Shown here: positions 49,393 to 57,605 of the stretch, piece after piece
Numbering within the stretch: the stretch's first letter is position 1
How the letters are laid out: the number at the start of each line of letters is the position of its first letter
NCBI GenBank assembly: GCA_028285495.1
Contig: JANQPB010000028.1
Location: 56,167-120,166 of the forward strand
DNA: 64,000 nucleotides
Reading direction: 5' to 3'
Source of the DNA: Acidimicrobiales bacterium
GTDB lineage: Bacteria > Actinomycetota > Acidimicrobiia > Acidimicrobiales > SZUA-35
Notes under the pieces: model-generated
What the model saw: the letters and a program-made list of their open reading frames with translations, nothing else
Databases searched by the model: none
What the model was told of the DNA's origin: nothing
Position numbers and translations under genes: made by a program

Positions 49393-49872
49393 TCATTCGC
49401 CGACGAGGTCGGCCAGGGTCCGCTGCAGCGGGCTGTCGAGCGCCAGCTGGCTCTGGGAGCGGAGCACCCCGTCGACGCCGACGATGGTCTGGAGCAGATC
49501 GTGCAGGTGGTCGTTGCTGCGGGCTGCGAGGCGGCACAGGAGGTCACCCTCGCCGGTGACCACGTGGACCTCGAGGACCTCGGGCAGCGCAGCCAGGGCG
49601 GCGACGACTGCGTCGTGGGCCCCCTGGGCGATCGAGAGGGTGACGAAGGCCAGCACGCCGTGGTCGGTGGCCCTCGGGTGCAGGTCGGGGCCCCAGCCGG
49701 TGATCACGCCGGTGTCGACGAGGCGACGCAGCCGGAGCTGGACCGTGCCTCGGGCCATGCCAAGGCGTCTGGCCAGGTCGGCGTTGGTCAGGCGCCCGCC
49801 GCGGCGGAGCGCGCCGATCAGTCTGCGGTCGGACTGGTCGATCTCGTGGCTGTTGTTGAACATCTCGCTCAT
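49393..49872 (-). CDS. Lrp/AsnC-family transcriptional regulator
   Basis: 159 aa. N-terminal HTH (about 10-60: IDQSDRRLIGALRRGGRLTN, then LGMARGTVQLRLRRLVDTGVITG) and an effector-binding RAM domain (about 70-155: GVLAFVTLSIAQG, VLEVHVVTGEGDLLCRLAAR). Upstream, TAGAAT (49887-49882, minus strand) and the perfect dyad GCGACATGTCGC (49892-49903) suggest autoregulation. Divergent from the VOC gene, which is the likely target along with the enolase-type gene behind it. Confidence 0.92.
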   Translation of the reverse strand: MSEMFNNSHEIDQSDRRLIGALRRGGRLTNADLARRLGMARGTVQLRLRRLVDTGVITGWGPDLHPRATDHGVLAFVTLSIAQGAHDAVVAALAALPEVLEVHVVTGEGDLLCRLAARSNDHLHDLLQTIVGVDGVLRSQSQLALDSPLQRTLADLVGE

Positions 49873-49881
49873 CGTTCCTCG

Positions 49882-49903
49882 ATTCTATCGAGCGACATGT
49901 CGC
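49882..49903 (-). promoter_or_regulatory. Lrp promoter and operator-like palindrome
   Basis: TAGAAT on the minus strand ends 9 nt before the ATG at 49872. The 12-bp palindrome GCGACATGTCGC (49892-49903) lies just upstream of it, between the divergent Lrp and VOC genes; a TGTCG half-site recurs at 49911-49915. Confidence 0.5.
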
Positions 49904-49966
49904 ACCTACTTGTCGATCAGCACCGTTGTGGTCAGCCTGGGTTCCCGTCGAACGGAGGTTGCAGCC

Positions 49967-50596
49967 ATGTCTCATCTGAAGCGCGTCGATCACATCACCT
50001 ACGCCTGTGCCGCCGGCACGATCGAGCGGTGGGCCTGGTTCCACATCGAGGTCGAGGGCGGGCGCCTGATCAACCGCATCGACGACGTCCGACCCGACGA
50101 CCCGAACGACAGCATGAAGATCTGGTGCATCGACTACGGCGAGTTCGGCGTCGCCCTCATCGAGGGCATCGACCGGGCCAGGACCAGCCAGGTCACCGCC
50201 TTCGTCGAGCGCCACGGCGACCACGCCGTCCAGCACGTCGCCTACGACACCAACGATCTCGATCGCTTCCTGGCCCACCTCACGGCGATGGGCGGCAGCC
50301 CCCGGGGCGAGGTGCTGGTCCGCAACGATGGCTTCGGGGTGCTCAAGCAGATGTTCGCTCGGGGCTACACCGAGGGCTCGGCCGCCGAGACCACCTTCCC
50401 CGAGTACGTCGAGCGGCCGAACGCCACCACCGCCGACGACGTCAGCATCACGTTCGCCGAGGAGACCGGCAAGGGCTTCTACGACCAGGTGGCCGACGCG
50501 GTCGAGGCGGGCGACGACGCACCCTTCTTCGACTTCTCGCAGATGCCGGACGACTGGGAGGTCCCCGAGGCCAAGCCCCTCGAGGGGGCCCGCTGA
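49967..50596 (+). CDS. VOC-superfamily protein (glyoxalase/dioxygenase fold, HPPD-like)
   Basis: 209 aa. Starts MSHLKRVDHITYACAAGTIERW; candidate metal ligands are H9 (VDHITY), E66 (ALIEG) and H90 (VQHVAYDT). Repeating beta-alpha-beta units and the segment YDTNDLDRFLAHLTAMG resemble the N-terminal half of 4-hydroxyphenylpyruvate dioxygenase, but the length is only half of it. SD GGAGG 8 nt before the ATG. Divergent from the Lrp-type regulator, which may control it. Enzymatic activity cannot be assigned. Confidence 0.82.
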   Translation: MSHLKRVDHITYACAAGTIERWAWFHIEVEGGRLINRIDDVRPDDPNDSMKIWCIDYGEFGVALIEGIDRARTSQVTAFVERHGDHAVQHVAYDTNDLDRFLAHLTAMGGSPRGEVLVRNDGFGVLKQMFARGYTEGSAAETTFPEYVERPNATTADDVSITFAEETGKGFYDQVADAVEAGDDAPFFDFSQMPDDWEVPEAKPLEGAR

Positions 50597-50652
50597 GTCG
50601 GGGGACCATCCAAGGACCACCACGAGTCGGTTGGGGGCGGTCAGCCGGGCGC

Positions 50653-50745
50653 TAGCCTGGAGGGCTGCTGTTCCCGCCGTGTGACCGGCCGGAGCGGCTG
50701 GGCCCCAGGTCCCGCCTCCAACCAACTCGATCCAGGAGATCCGTC
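50653..50745 (+). promoter_or_regulatory. rpsO promoter and leader
   Basis: -10 TAGCCT (50653-50658), leader about 80 nt, SD AGGAGA near 50733. S15 autoregulates through its leader in several bacteria; I could not identify a specific fold here. Confidence 0.35.
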
Positions 50746-51024
50746 ATGAGCAAGCCGGCAGCCAACCTGCCCCCCAAGGCCCCCACGATGGCCAAGTTCG
50801 CCCGTAGCGAGGGTGACACCGGTTCGCCCGAGGTCCAGATCGCCCTGGCCACCGACCGGATCAACCACCTGACCGAGCACCTGAAGGTCCACAAGAAGGA
50901 CTATCACAGCCAGCGGGGCCTCCTGGCCCTCGTCGGCCGTCGTCGCCGGATGCTCGACTACCTGGCCGACATCGACGTCGAGCGCTACCGGGCCGTCATC
51001 GCCGAGCTCGGGCTCCGCCGCTAG
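50746..51024 (+). CDS. rpsO: 30S ribosomal protein S15
   Basis: 92 aa. Matches S15: FARSEGDTGSPEVQIALATDRINHLTEHL, then DYHSQRGLLALVGRRRRMLDYL and a final YRAVIAELGLRR. Binds 16S rRNA helices 20-22. Normally directly upstream of pnp; here the minus-strand AraC/PPOX/nitrilase set separates the two by 3.1 kb. Confidence 0.98.
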   Translation: MSKPAANLPPKAPTMAKFARSEGDTGSPEVQIALATDRINHLTEHLKVHKKDYHSQRGLLALVGRRRRMLDYLADIDVERYRAVIAELGLRR

Positions 51025-51058
51025 TCGAGCTGCGGTCCCTCCGACCGGGCGCCGACGG

Positions 51059-51997
51059 TCAGCCGTCGGCGCCGGCCCGATAGTCGCGGGGGCTGACGCC
51101 CCGACCGGCCCGGAAGGCCCGGGCGAACTGCTCCGGGCTGCCGTGGCCGAGATCGAGCGCGATCCTGGCGATCGTGTGCTGACGCCTGGCCGGGTCCCGC
51201 AACGCCCGTTCCGCCCTGGCCAGCCTGGCCTCCCGGATCCTGGTCGACAGCGGCACCTCGTCGTCGGCGAACAGCTTCTGGATCGTGCGGGGTGACACGC
51301 CGAGCGACGAGGCCACCCAGCCGACCGACAGGTTCGGGTCGTCGAGGTTGCGGTCGACGAACGACAGCACCCGCTGGCGGTTGTGGGCCCGGACGCTCTC
51401 GCCGGTCGGCCGCATCCCGGTCATCGTCGCCAGCGCAGCGGCGCTGACGTCGACCGCCTGCTGCCCGAGCACCGGCCGTTGCTCGTCGTCGATCTCGTCG
51501 TGGTGGTCGGCCAGGGCCCGGACGAACGACGCCGCCACCGCCCCGACCCCCGCCGTGCCCGAGCAGGTCCTGGCCACCGCCGACTCGATGTCGACGTTGC
51601 GGGCCAGCAGCGCCCGGCGGGGGAACTGCACGACGACCTGGTCGAAGTCGGCGTCGAACGCCAGCTCGTAGGGGGCGGTGGTGTCGTAGAGGGCGAAGTC
51701 GCCGGGGCCGAGCGCGGCCGTTCGCCCGAACTGGGAGATCCGGCAGGTCCCGCTGAGCTGCAGGCTGATCAGGCAGTCGGCCCTGGTGCTGTCCGGCGAG
51801 CGAGTGACGATCTGGCCGGACGACGCCACGTGGCTGATGCGGGTGTCGCCCCAGCCGGTCAGGTCGACCGAGCCCGAGAAGTCGTCGTCGCCGACCGCCT
51901 CGACGTCGAGCTCCACGTAGACCGCGCAGATGACCTCACGCCAGTAGGCCAGGCGGTCTGGCCCGGCCACGGAGCTGGTGGTCAGCCGATCCGGCAT
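51059..51997 (-). CDS. AraC-family regulator (nitrilase-cluster type)
   Basis: 312 aa. An N-terminal AraC-binding-like cupin region (about 1-190: LAYWREVICAVYVELDVEAV, ALGPGDFALYDTTAPYEL and FDQVVVQFPRRALLARN) and a C-terminal double HTH (about 205-310: GWVASSLGVSPRTIQKLFAD, IARIALDLGHGSPEQFARAF). This N-terminal domain type (seen in XylS- and NitR-like regulators) occurs with nitrilase genes, and a nitrilase is encoded two genes upstream on the same strand. The hairpin GTGGAGC/GCTCCAC (51999-52019) sits right before the ATG and could be an operator. Convergent with rpsO, 34 nt apart. Confidence 0.9.
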   Translation of the reverse strand: MPDRLTTSSVAGPDRLAYWREVICAVYVELDVEAVGDDDFSGSVDLTGWGDTRISHVASSGQIVTRSPDSTRADCLISLQLSGTCRISQFGRTAALGPGDFALYDTTAPYELAFDADFDQVVVQFPRRALLARNVDIESAVARTCSGTAGVGAVAASFVRALADHHDEIDDEQRPVLGQQAVDVSAAALATMTGMRPTGESVRAHNRQRVLSFVDRNLDDPNLSVGWVASSLGVSPRTIQKLFADDEVPLSTRIREARLARAERALRDPARRQHTIARIALDLGHGSPEQFARAFRAGRGVSPRDYRAGADG

Positions 51998-52073
51998 CGT
52001 GGAGCACCTCGGGCTCCACTCTCCCACAGCGATCCCGGCCCACCAATCCGGACCAGCCGGCGCGCGGGGCCGG

Positions 52074-52724
52074 TCAGGACTCGCCGGCGGCCAGCTTGCT
52101 CCCGTACTCCTCGATGGTGATGATCCCCTCCTCGGCGCTCTGATCCTGCTCGTCCTCCGGCAGGACGTCCTGGAGCAGGTCGATCCGCTTCCACGACGGG
52201 TGCGGTTGTTCCCCCGACTCGTCCGGCACGTAGGGGCTGGTCGAGACCCGTTCGTGCTTGTGGATGTAGCGGGCGCAGTTGACGAAGACGTGGTCGACGG
52301 TGGCCCGGACGATCGTGACGGCCCCCGGGTAGTCACCCAGCAGCGGATCGTCGTCGACCAGCCGGGCGGTGGCCTGGACCCGCACCCGGTTCGGGGTCTC
52401 GAAGTCGATGAACAGCAGGCCGATCTTGGCCGTGTCGGCGATGTTGCCGGCCGACAGGAACATCCCGTTGCCGTCGTACATCGGGAAGGCGATCGTCGTC
52501 GGGTCGACCACGGTGACGATGCCGACGTCACCGCCCTTGTAGGAGACGGTCGGCTCGCCGGCGCCGGTGACCGTCGACAGGAAGAAGAAGTCGCGGCTCT
52601 CGATGAAGGCCTGCTGCATCTCGTCGATCTCGGGGGCGATGATCGCCTGCTCGAGGCGGTCGGCCAGCGGCCGGCTCTCGAACCGGTCCTGGAGGGCGCG
52701 CTGGGCGTCGGTGTAGAAGGTCAT
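52074..52724 (-). CDS. Pyridoxamine-5'-phosphate-oxidase-fold protein
   Basis: 216 aa. Split-barrel flavin-binding-type fold: SRDFFFLSTVTGAGEPTVSY, PMYDGNGMFLSAGNI, IGLLFIDFETPNRVRVQATA and VRATVDHVFVNCARYIHKHE. The last ~40 residues are acidic. It begins 4 nt after the nitrilase stop, so the two are co-translated. PPOX-class proteins bind FMN, F420 or haem; which one applies here is not visible. A role in nitrile or oxime metabolism is inferred only from the neighbour. Confidence 0.87.
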   Translation of the reverse strand: MTFYTDAQRALQDRFESRPLADRLEQAIIAPEIDEMQQAFIESRDFFFLSTVTGAGEPTVSYKGGDVGIVTVVDPTTIAFPMYDGNGMFLSAGNIADTAKIGLLFIDFETPNRVRVQATARLVDDDPLLGDYPGAVTIVRATVDHVFVNCARYIHKHERVSTSPYVPDESGEQPHPSWKRIDLLQDVLPEDEQDQSAEEGIITIEEYGSKLAAGES

Positions 52725-52728
52725 GGCG

Positions 52729-53751
52729 CTACAGCTCCATGGTCTCGGGCTCGACCAGCGGGTCGGACCCGACCCCGTCGCCCCCGACCTGGGTGACGGC
52801 GTCGCCCCACACGACCGGGTTGCGGGGCGCCGGGTTGAGGAGGAGGCGGGTGGCGTCCGGGCGGCTGTAGTGGCCGGCCGGGTCGGCGGCCGACTTGGCG
52901 ATGGCCTGGAGAGCCGGATCGCACTCCGCGTACAGGATGCCCTCGGCATGCTCGTCGAGCGGCTCGGCCAGCTCGGTGCCCTCGGGGCCGTAGATCCGTG
53001 CGAAGCCGCCACCCTTCTGCAGCATCTGCTGCTTGGCCTCGGTGTCGCAGAACAGCTCGAAGCCGGCGTCGCCGATGACCCCGCAGGGGGCGAGCACGAA
53101 GCAGCCGCCCTCGACGGCGTACATCATGCTGGCGGCGTTGTTGACCTCGGGGCCGAGGGCCTTGGCCGCCCCCTTGTACAGCGAGAACGTCGGCCAGGCC
53201 GCACAGTGGATGTCCTCGTTCTGGGCGTACATGGCGTACTTCGACAGCGGCTGGAGGTGCTCCCAGCAGCAGAGGGCGCCGACGTTGCCGTAGCCGAGGT
53301 CGGACACGACGAGGTCGCTGCCATCGCCCTCGCCGAACACCGAGCGCTCGACGTGGGTCGGCTTGAGCTTGCGCCGGTCGACGATCGTGGCCCCGGTGGC
53401 GTCGATCAGCTTCTGGCCCATGTAGAGCGATCCGCCGGCCAGCTCGCTGTAGCCGATGCTGACCGCGATCCCGTTTCCGGCCGCGGCCTCGGCGATCCTG
53501 GCCATCTCGGGCCCGTCGGCGGCGGGGGAGTTGGCCCAGTAGGCGGGCACGTTGGCCATGCCGGCGGCGGGCGCGTCGAGCCAGATCCACCACGGGTAGC
53601 CGGGGATGAACGTCTCGGGGAAGGCGATCAGCTCGGCCCCGTTTCCGGCCGCCTCCGTCATCAGGTCGATCACCTTGTCGGTGGTCGCGGCCATGTCGAG
53701 CCACACCGGTTCGGCCTGGACCGCTGCCACCTTGACCGTTCTGCTCAGCAC
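52729..53751 (-). CDS. Nitrilase (carbon-nitrogen hydrolase superfamily)
   Basis: 340 aa. Catalytic triad E46 (AFPETFIPGYPWW), K128 (RRKLKPTHVER) and C162 (GALCCWEHLQPL). The motifs match branch-1 nitrilases, which hydrolyse aliphatic or arylaliphatic nitriles to acids and ammonia, rather than amidases. GTG start at 53751 with SD GGAGGAA 6 nt upstream. First of three minus-strand genes (nitrilase, PPOX-fold protein, AraC regulator) inserted between rpsO and pnp. Related alternatives: cyanide hydratase or cyanoalanine nitrilase. Confidence 0.92.
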   Translation of the reverse strand: MLSRTVKVAAVQAEPVWLDMAATTDKVIDLMTEAAGNGAELIAFPETFIPGYPWWIWLDAPAAGMANVPAYWANSPAADGPEMARIAEAAAGNGIAVSIGYSELAGGSLYMGQKLIDATGATIVDRRKLKPTHVERSVFGEGDGSDLVVSDLGYGNVGALCCWEHLQPLSKYAMYAQNEDIHCAAWPTFSLYKGAAKALGPEVNNAASMMYAVEGGCFVLAPCGVIGDAGFELFCDTEAKQQMLQKGGGFARIYGPEGTELAEPLDEHAEGILYAECDPALQAIAKSAADPAGHYSRPDATRLLLNPAPRNPVVWGDAVTQVGGDGVGSDPLVEPETMEL

Positions 53752-54162
53752 GGGGGTTCCTCCGTCTCTCGACCGCCTCGGACCGGCTACCGTGCCGATC
53801 GGGTTCGCCGACGGTCTGCTCCACGTCTAGCGCAGATCCCGCGCCGTGTCCTGACCGACTGCGAACGGGCTCTTGAGCAAACGCGAACCGGTCATCGATG
53901 GCCCGCTACCGCCGAAAAGAGACATGAGTCGCTAGCATGGCGACGACGGGACGCGGCCACCCCGCACCCCGTCCGGGCCATCACCGAGCCAGACGCTCCG
54001 GTGAGCCCGCAAGAGAGCAGGCCAGCTGCCAGTTTCCGGCTCCTCGGGCCTCCCGCCCCCGCCCGTCCGCTGCTCGGGTGGTCGAAATCTGGGATCTGGT
54101 CTCCTCCAGGTCGCGCGAAGGTCGCGTCGGCCGACACAACTGAAGACAGAGGAGAAACTCCC
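53752..54162 (+). promoter_or_regulatory. Nitrilase/pnp divergent region with structured pnp leader
   Basis: 411 nt with no gene. -10 TAGCAT (53933-53938) gives pnp a leader of about 218 nt. It folds into ACGGG-ac-GCGG/CCGC-ac-CCCGT (53946-53972) and CACCG-AGC/GCT-c-CGGTG (53982-54003). SD AGGAGAA precedes the ATG. Actinobacterial pnp genes are known to carry a conserved 5' structure (the Actino-pnp motif); this may be a member. 53752-53930 shows only the nitrilase SD and nothing else. Confidence 0.5.
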
Positions 54163-56625
54163 ATGACGGACGCTGTTTCCGTTTCCGGGTCGGTCACCGG
54201 TGGTGACGGTCCCGAGATGTCCCTCGAGACGGGCAAGCTGGCCGGCCTGGCCAGCGGGTCGGTCAGGGCCCAGATGGGCGACACCAGCATCCTGGTCGCC
54301 GCCACCGGGGCCAAGCACGTTCGAGACGGCATCGACTTCTTCCCCCTGACGGTCGACGTCGAGGAGCGGTCGTACGCGGCCGGCAAGATCCCCGGCTCCT
54401 TCTTCCGCCGGGAGGGTCGGGCCGCCGACACCGCCACCCTGACCTGCCGCCTGATCGACCGCCCGCTGCGGCCGTCGTTCCCCGACGGCTACCGCAACGA
54501 GACCCACATCGTGGTCACCGTGCTGTCGGCCGACCAGATCAACCCCCACGACGTCCTGGCCATCAACGGCGCCTCCGCGGCCCTGATGGTGTCCGACGTG
54601 CCGTTCAACGGCCCGATCGGCGCCGTCCGCCTGGCCTTCTCGACCGACGGCGAGTGGCTGCCCCACCCCACCTTCCAGGAGGGTGACGAGTCCTCGTTCG
54701 AGATCGTGGTCGCCGGGCGTCAGCTCGACGACGGCGACGTCGCCGTCATGATGGTCGAGGCCGGCGGCACCGAGAGCTCGTGGAACAACTACCAGAACGG
54801 TGCCCCGAAGGTCGACGAGGCCGCCCTGGCCCAGGGCCTGGAGGAGTCGAAGCAGTACATCAAGGAGGCGATCGCCCTCCAGCTGCAGCTCGTCGAGGCG
54901 GCCGGCGGCCGCCGGCCGACGATGGACTACCCGGTCCAGGTCGACTACTCCGACGAGCAGTACGCCGCGGTGGCCGAGATGGCCGAGGCCCGCATGGGTG
55001 AGGTCATGGGCATCGCCGACAAGGCCGAGCGGGGCGCCGCCGAGGACGAGCTGAAGGCCGAGACGGTCACCGCCCTCCTCGATCGCTTCGCCGACGACGC
55101 CGATGCCGAGAAGCACCTCAAGTCGGCGTTCCGGTCGCTGTCGAAGAACGTGGTCCGCCGCCGGATCGTGCAGGACGGATTCCGGATCGACGGGCGTGGC
55201 CCGGCCGACCTGCGGCCGCTGTCGTCCGAGGTCGGCGTGGTCCCCCGGGTCCACGGCTCCGGCCTGTTCCAGCGGGGCGAGACCCAGGTCCTGAACATCA
55301 CCACGCTCGGCATGAAGCGCATGGACCAGATGATCGACGGCATCGACCCCGTCGACCGCAAGCGCTACATGCACCACTACAACTTCCCGCCGTTCTCCAC
55401 CGGTGAGACCGGCTTCATGCGTGGCCCGAAGCGCCGCGAGATCGGTCACGGTCTCCTGGCCGAGCGGGCCCTCGTCCCGGTCGTGCCCGACCTCGAGGAG
55501 TGGCCGTACACGCTTCGCCTCGTGTCGGAGGTGCTGTCGTCGAACGGCTCGACCTCGATGGCCTCGGTGTGTGGCTCCAGCCTCTCGCTGATGGATGCCG
55601 GCGTGCCGATCAAGGCCCCGGTGGCCGGCATCGCCATGGGCCTGGTCTACGCCGAGGGCACGTACACCACCCTCACCGACATCCTCGGCGCCGAGGACGC
55701 GTTCGGTGACATGGACTTCAAGGTCGCCGGTACCTCGGAGTTCGTGACCGCCCTGCAGCTCGACACCAAGATCGACGGCATCCCGGCCGACGTGCTGGCC
55801 CAGGCCCTCAACCAGGCCAAGGAGGCCCGTCTCCAGATCCTCGAGGTCATGGCCGGCGCCATCGCCGCCCCCCGCGACGACGTGCGCGAGGGCGCCCCGA
55901 AGATCGTCAGCTTCGAGATCCCGGTCGACAAGATCGGCGAGGTGATCGGCCCGAAGGGCAAGGTCATCAACGCCATCCAGACCGAGACCGGGGCCGACAT
56001 CTCGGTCGACGACGACGGTGTCGTCGGCACCGTGGCCATCGCCGCCACCGACAAGGACATCGTCGACGAGGCCGAGCGGCAGATCCGTCTGATCCTCGAT
56101 CCGCCGACGGCCGACGTCGGTGAGAACTACGCCGGCCGGGTGGTCAACATCACCAAGTTCGGCGCCTTCGTCAACATCCTCCCCGGCCGCGACGGCCTGC
56201 TCCACATCTCGAAGATCGGGCAGGGCAAGCGGATCGACCGGGTCGAAGACGTGCTCGAGCTCGGCCAGGAGGTCGAGGTCACGGTCGAAGACATCGATCC
56301 GAACGGCAAGATCTCGCTGAAGATCGCCGGCGACGAGAACGACTACACCGGCGGTGGCGGCGGTGGCCGTCGCAACGGTGACCGCGACCGTGACCGTGGT
56401 GGTCGGGGCCGTGGCCGCGACCGGGATCGTGGCGGCTCGGCCACCGCGACCAAGGAGCGGACGGAGACCGAGGACTCGGTCGACATGTCGTTCGAGGACG
56501 ACTTCGACGTCGACGGCTTCGGCGATCTCGGCCCCGAGGGCGCCCCGGTGGTGCCCGAGGAGGACCGGGGCGGCCGTGGTCGAGGCCGGGGTCGTGGACG
56601 CGGTCGTGGCCGAGGCCGCGACTGA
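54163..56625 (+). CDS. pnp: Polyribonucleotide nucleotidyltransferase (PNPase)
   Basis: 820 aa. Phosphorolytic 3'-5' exoribonuclease. Two RNase PH-like domains (about 15-240: GSVRAQMGDTSILVAATG, PGSFFRREGRAADTATLTCR; about 350-565: GSGLFQRGETQVLNITT, YMHHYNFPPFSTGETG). KH domain near 590 (VIGPKGKVINAIQTETGADI), S1 domain near 655 (GRVVNITKFGAFVNILPGRDG). The last ~95 residues are Arg/Gly/Asp-rich with RDRDRGGRGRG repeats, an RNA-binding-type tail. SD AGGAGAA. Three consecutive hairpins follow the stop. Confidence 0.97.
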   Translation: MTDAVSVSGSVTGGDGPEMSLETGKLAGLASGSVRAQMGDTSILVAATGAKHVRDGIDFFPLTVDVEERSYAAGKIPGSFFRREGRAADTATLTCRLIDRPLRPSFPDGYRNETHIVVTVLSADQINPHDVLAINGASAALMVSDVPFNGPIGAVRLAFSTDGEWLPHPTFQEGDESSFEIVVAGRQLDDGDVAVMMVEAGGTESSWNNYQNGAPKVDEAALAQGLEESKQYIKEAIALQLQLVEAAGGRRPTMDYPVQVDYSDEQYAAVAEMAEARMGEVMGIADKAERGAAEDELKAETVTALLDRFADDADAEKHLKSAFRSLSKNVVRRRIVQDGFRIDGRGPADLRPLSSEVGVVPRVHGSGLFQRGETQVLNITTLGMKRMDQMIDGIDPVDRKRYMHHYNFPPFSTGETGFMRGPKRREIGHGLLAERALVPVVPDLEEWPYTLRLVSEVLSSNGSTSMASVCGSSLSLMDAGVPIKAPVAGIAMGLVYAEGTYTTLTDILGAEDAFGDMDFKVAGTSEFVTALQLDTKIDGIPADVLAQALNQAKEARLQILEVMAGAIAAPRDDVREGAPKIVSFEIPVDKIGEVIGPKGKVINAIQTETGADISVDDDGVVGTVAIAATDKDIVDEAERQIRLILDPPTADVGENYAGRVVNITKFGAFVNILPGRDGLLHISKIGQGKRIDRVEDVLELGQEVEVTVEDIDPNGKISLKIAGDENDYTGGGGGGRRNGDRDRDRGGRGRGRDRDRGGSATATKERTETEDSVDMSFEDDFDVDGFGDLGPEGAPVVPEEDRGGRGRGRGRGRGRGRGRD

Positions 56626-56627
56626 GT

Positions 56628-56692
56628 GTTCCGGTGCTTCGCACCGGAACCCCGAGTTCGCCTCCGGCGAACGTCGTCGGCACCGCGGTGCC
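56628..56692 (+). terminator. Triple-hairpin terminator after pnp
   Basis: Three adjacent perfect dyads: GTTCCGGTGC/GCACCGGAAC (loop TTC, 56628-56650), GTTCGCC/GGCGAAC (loop TCC, 56656-56672) and the palindrome GGCACCGCGGTGCC (56679-56692). The first starts 3 nt after the stop. No T tract. Confidence 0.65.
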
Positions 56693-56707
56693 TGAGGCGG
56701 CGCGCCG

Positions 56708-57496
56708 GTGACGATCAAGGTCGGCGTGTTCGGCGCTGGCGGACGGATGGGCACCGAGGTGGCCAACGCCGTCAGCGCCGAGCCCGACCTGGACCTGGTG
56801 GCGGCCATCGACCCCTCGTACGAGGGGATCGGGGTCGAGCAGGTGACCGGGGTCAGCGGCCCCACCTTTGCCGTCGTCTCGGATCCCGCGGCCGCGCTGG
56901 CCGCCGGGGTCGAGGTCATGGTCGACTTCACCCACCTCGACGCGGCCAGGGCCAACCTCGAGTTCTGCGCCGACAACGGCATCCACGCCGTCGTCGGCAC
57001 CTCGGGCTTCACCGAGGACGAGCACGCCGACATCGCGGCCCGCTTCACCTCGTCGAACTGCCTGATCGCCCCCAACTTCGCCATCGGCGCGGTGCTGATG
57101 ATGCGCTTCGCCGAGCTGGCGGCCCCCCACTTCGAGACGGCGGAGATCATCGAGCTCCACCACGACGGCAAGATCGACTCGCCGAGCGGGACGGCCATCG
57201 GGACCGCCGAGCGGATGGCCAGGGCCAGCGAGGCCTGGGGCCCCGACCCCGTCACCTCCCAGACGATCCCCGGGGCCAGGGGGGCCAAGGGCCCGGCCGG
57301 GATCCCGATCCACTCGGTTCGCATGCGGGGGATGACGGCCCACCAGGAGATCATCCTCGGCACCGCCGGGCAGACCCTGGTGATCCGCCACGACTCGTTC
57401 GACCGGTCGTCGTTCATGCCTGGCGTGGTGCTGGCGGTCCGCCGGATCGCCTCCCTTCCGGGCCTGACGATCGGCCTCGACGCACTGCTCGACTAG
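56708..57496 (+). CDS. dapB: 4-hydroxy-tetrahydrodipicolinate reductase
   Basis: 262 aa. Lysine/DAP pathway. Nucleotide-binding VGVFGAGGRMGTEV, VDFTHLDAARANLEF, VVGTSGFTEDE, IAPNFAIGAVLMMRF and the catalytic IELHHDGKIDSPSGTA, then SVRMRGMTAHQEI. GTG start 16 nt after the hairpin cluster behind pnp. dapA of the same pathway lies 3.8 kb downstream; thyX, often between them, is replaced by other genes. Confidence 0.97.
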   Translation: MTIKVGVFGAGGRMGTEVANAVSAEPDLDLVAAIDPSYEGIGVEQVTGVSGPTFAVVSDPAAALAAGVEVMVDFTHLDAARANLEFCADNGIHAVVGTSGFTEDEHADIAARFTSSNCLIAPNFAIGAVLMMRFAELAAPHFETAEIIELHHDGKIDSPSGTAIGTAERMARASEAWGPDPVTSQTIPGARGAKGPAGIPIHSVRMRGMTAHQEIILGTAGQTLVIRHDSFDRSSFMPGVVLAVRRIASLPGLTIGLDALLD

Positions 57497-57538
57497 GTCG
57501 GGGTCGCACCGGCGCCAGCCGCGGCCGCCTCTCGCTCA

Positions 57539-57604
57539 CCGCCCGTTCTGTCGGCTCCTCTGACCGGAACCGACCATGCTGGCCGTCAGAACGGCTGTGG
57601 GCGG
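57539..57604. terminator. Long inverted repeat between convergent genes
   Basis: CCGTTCTG (57543-57550) pairs with CAGAACGG (57587-57594), flanked by CCGCC/GGCGG and enclosing a smaller imperfect stem (57551-57573). It lies between the dapB stop and the PLP-enzyme stop and probably terminates both. Confidence 0.6.
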
Positions 57605-57605
57605 C

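Noticed and set aside
53932..57417. Open frame of over 1100 codons antisense to pnp
   Set aside because: Very high GC makes antisense frames stop-poor. Its residues are His/Asp/Gly/Val-rich shadow sequence with no motifs, and the + strand pnp is unmistakable.
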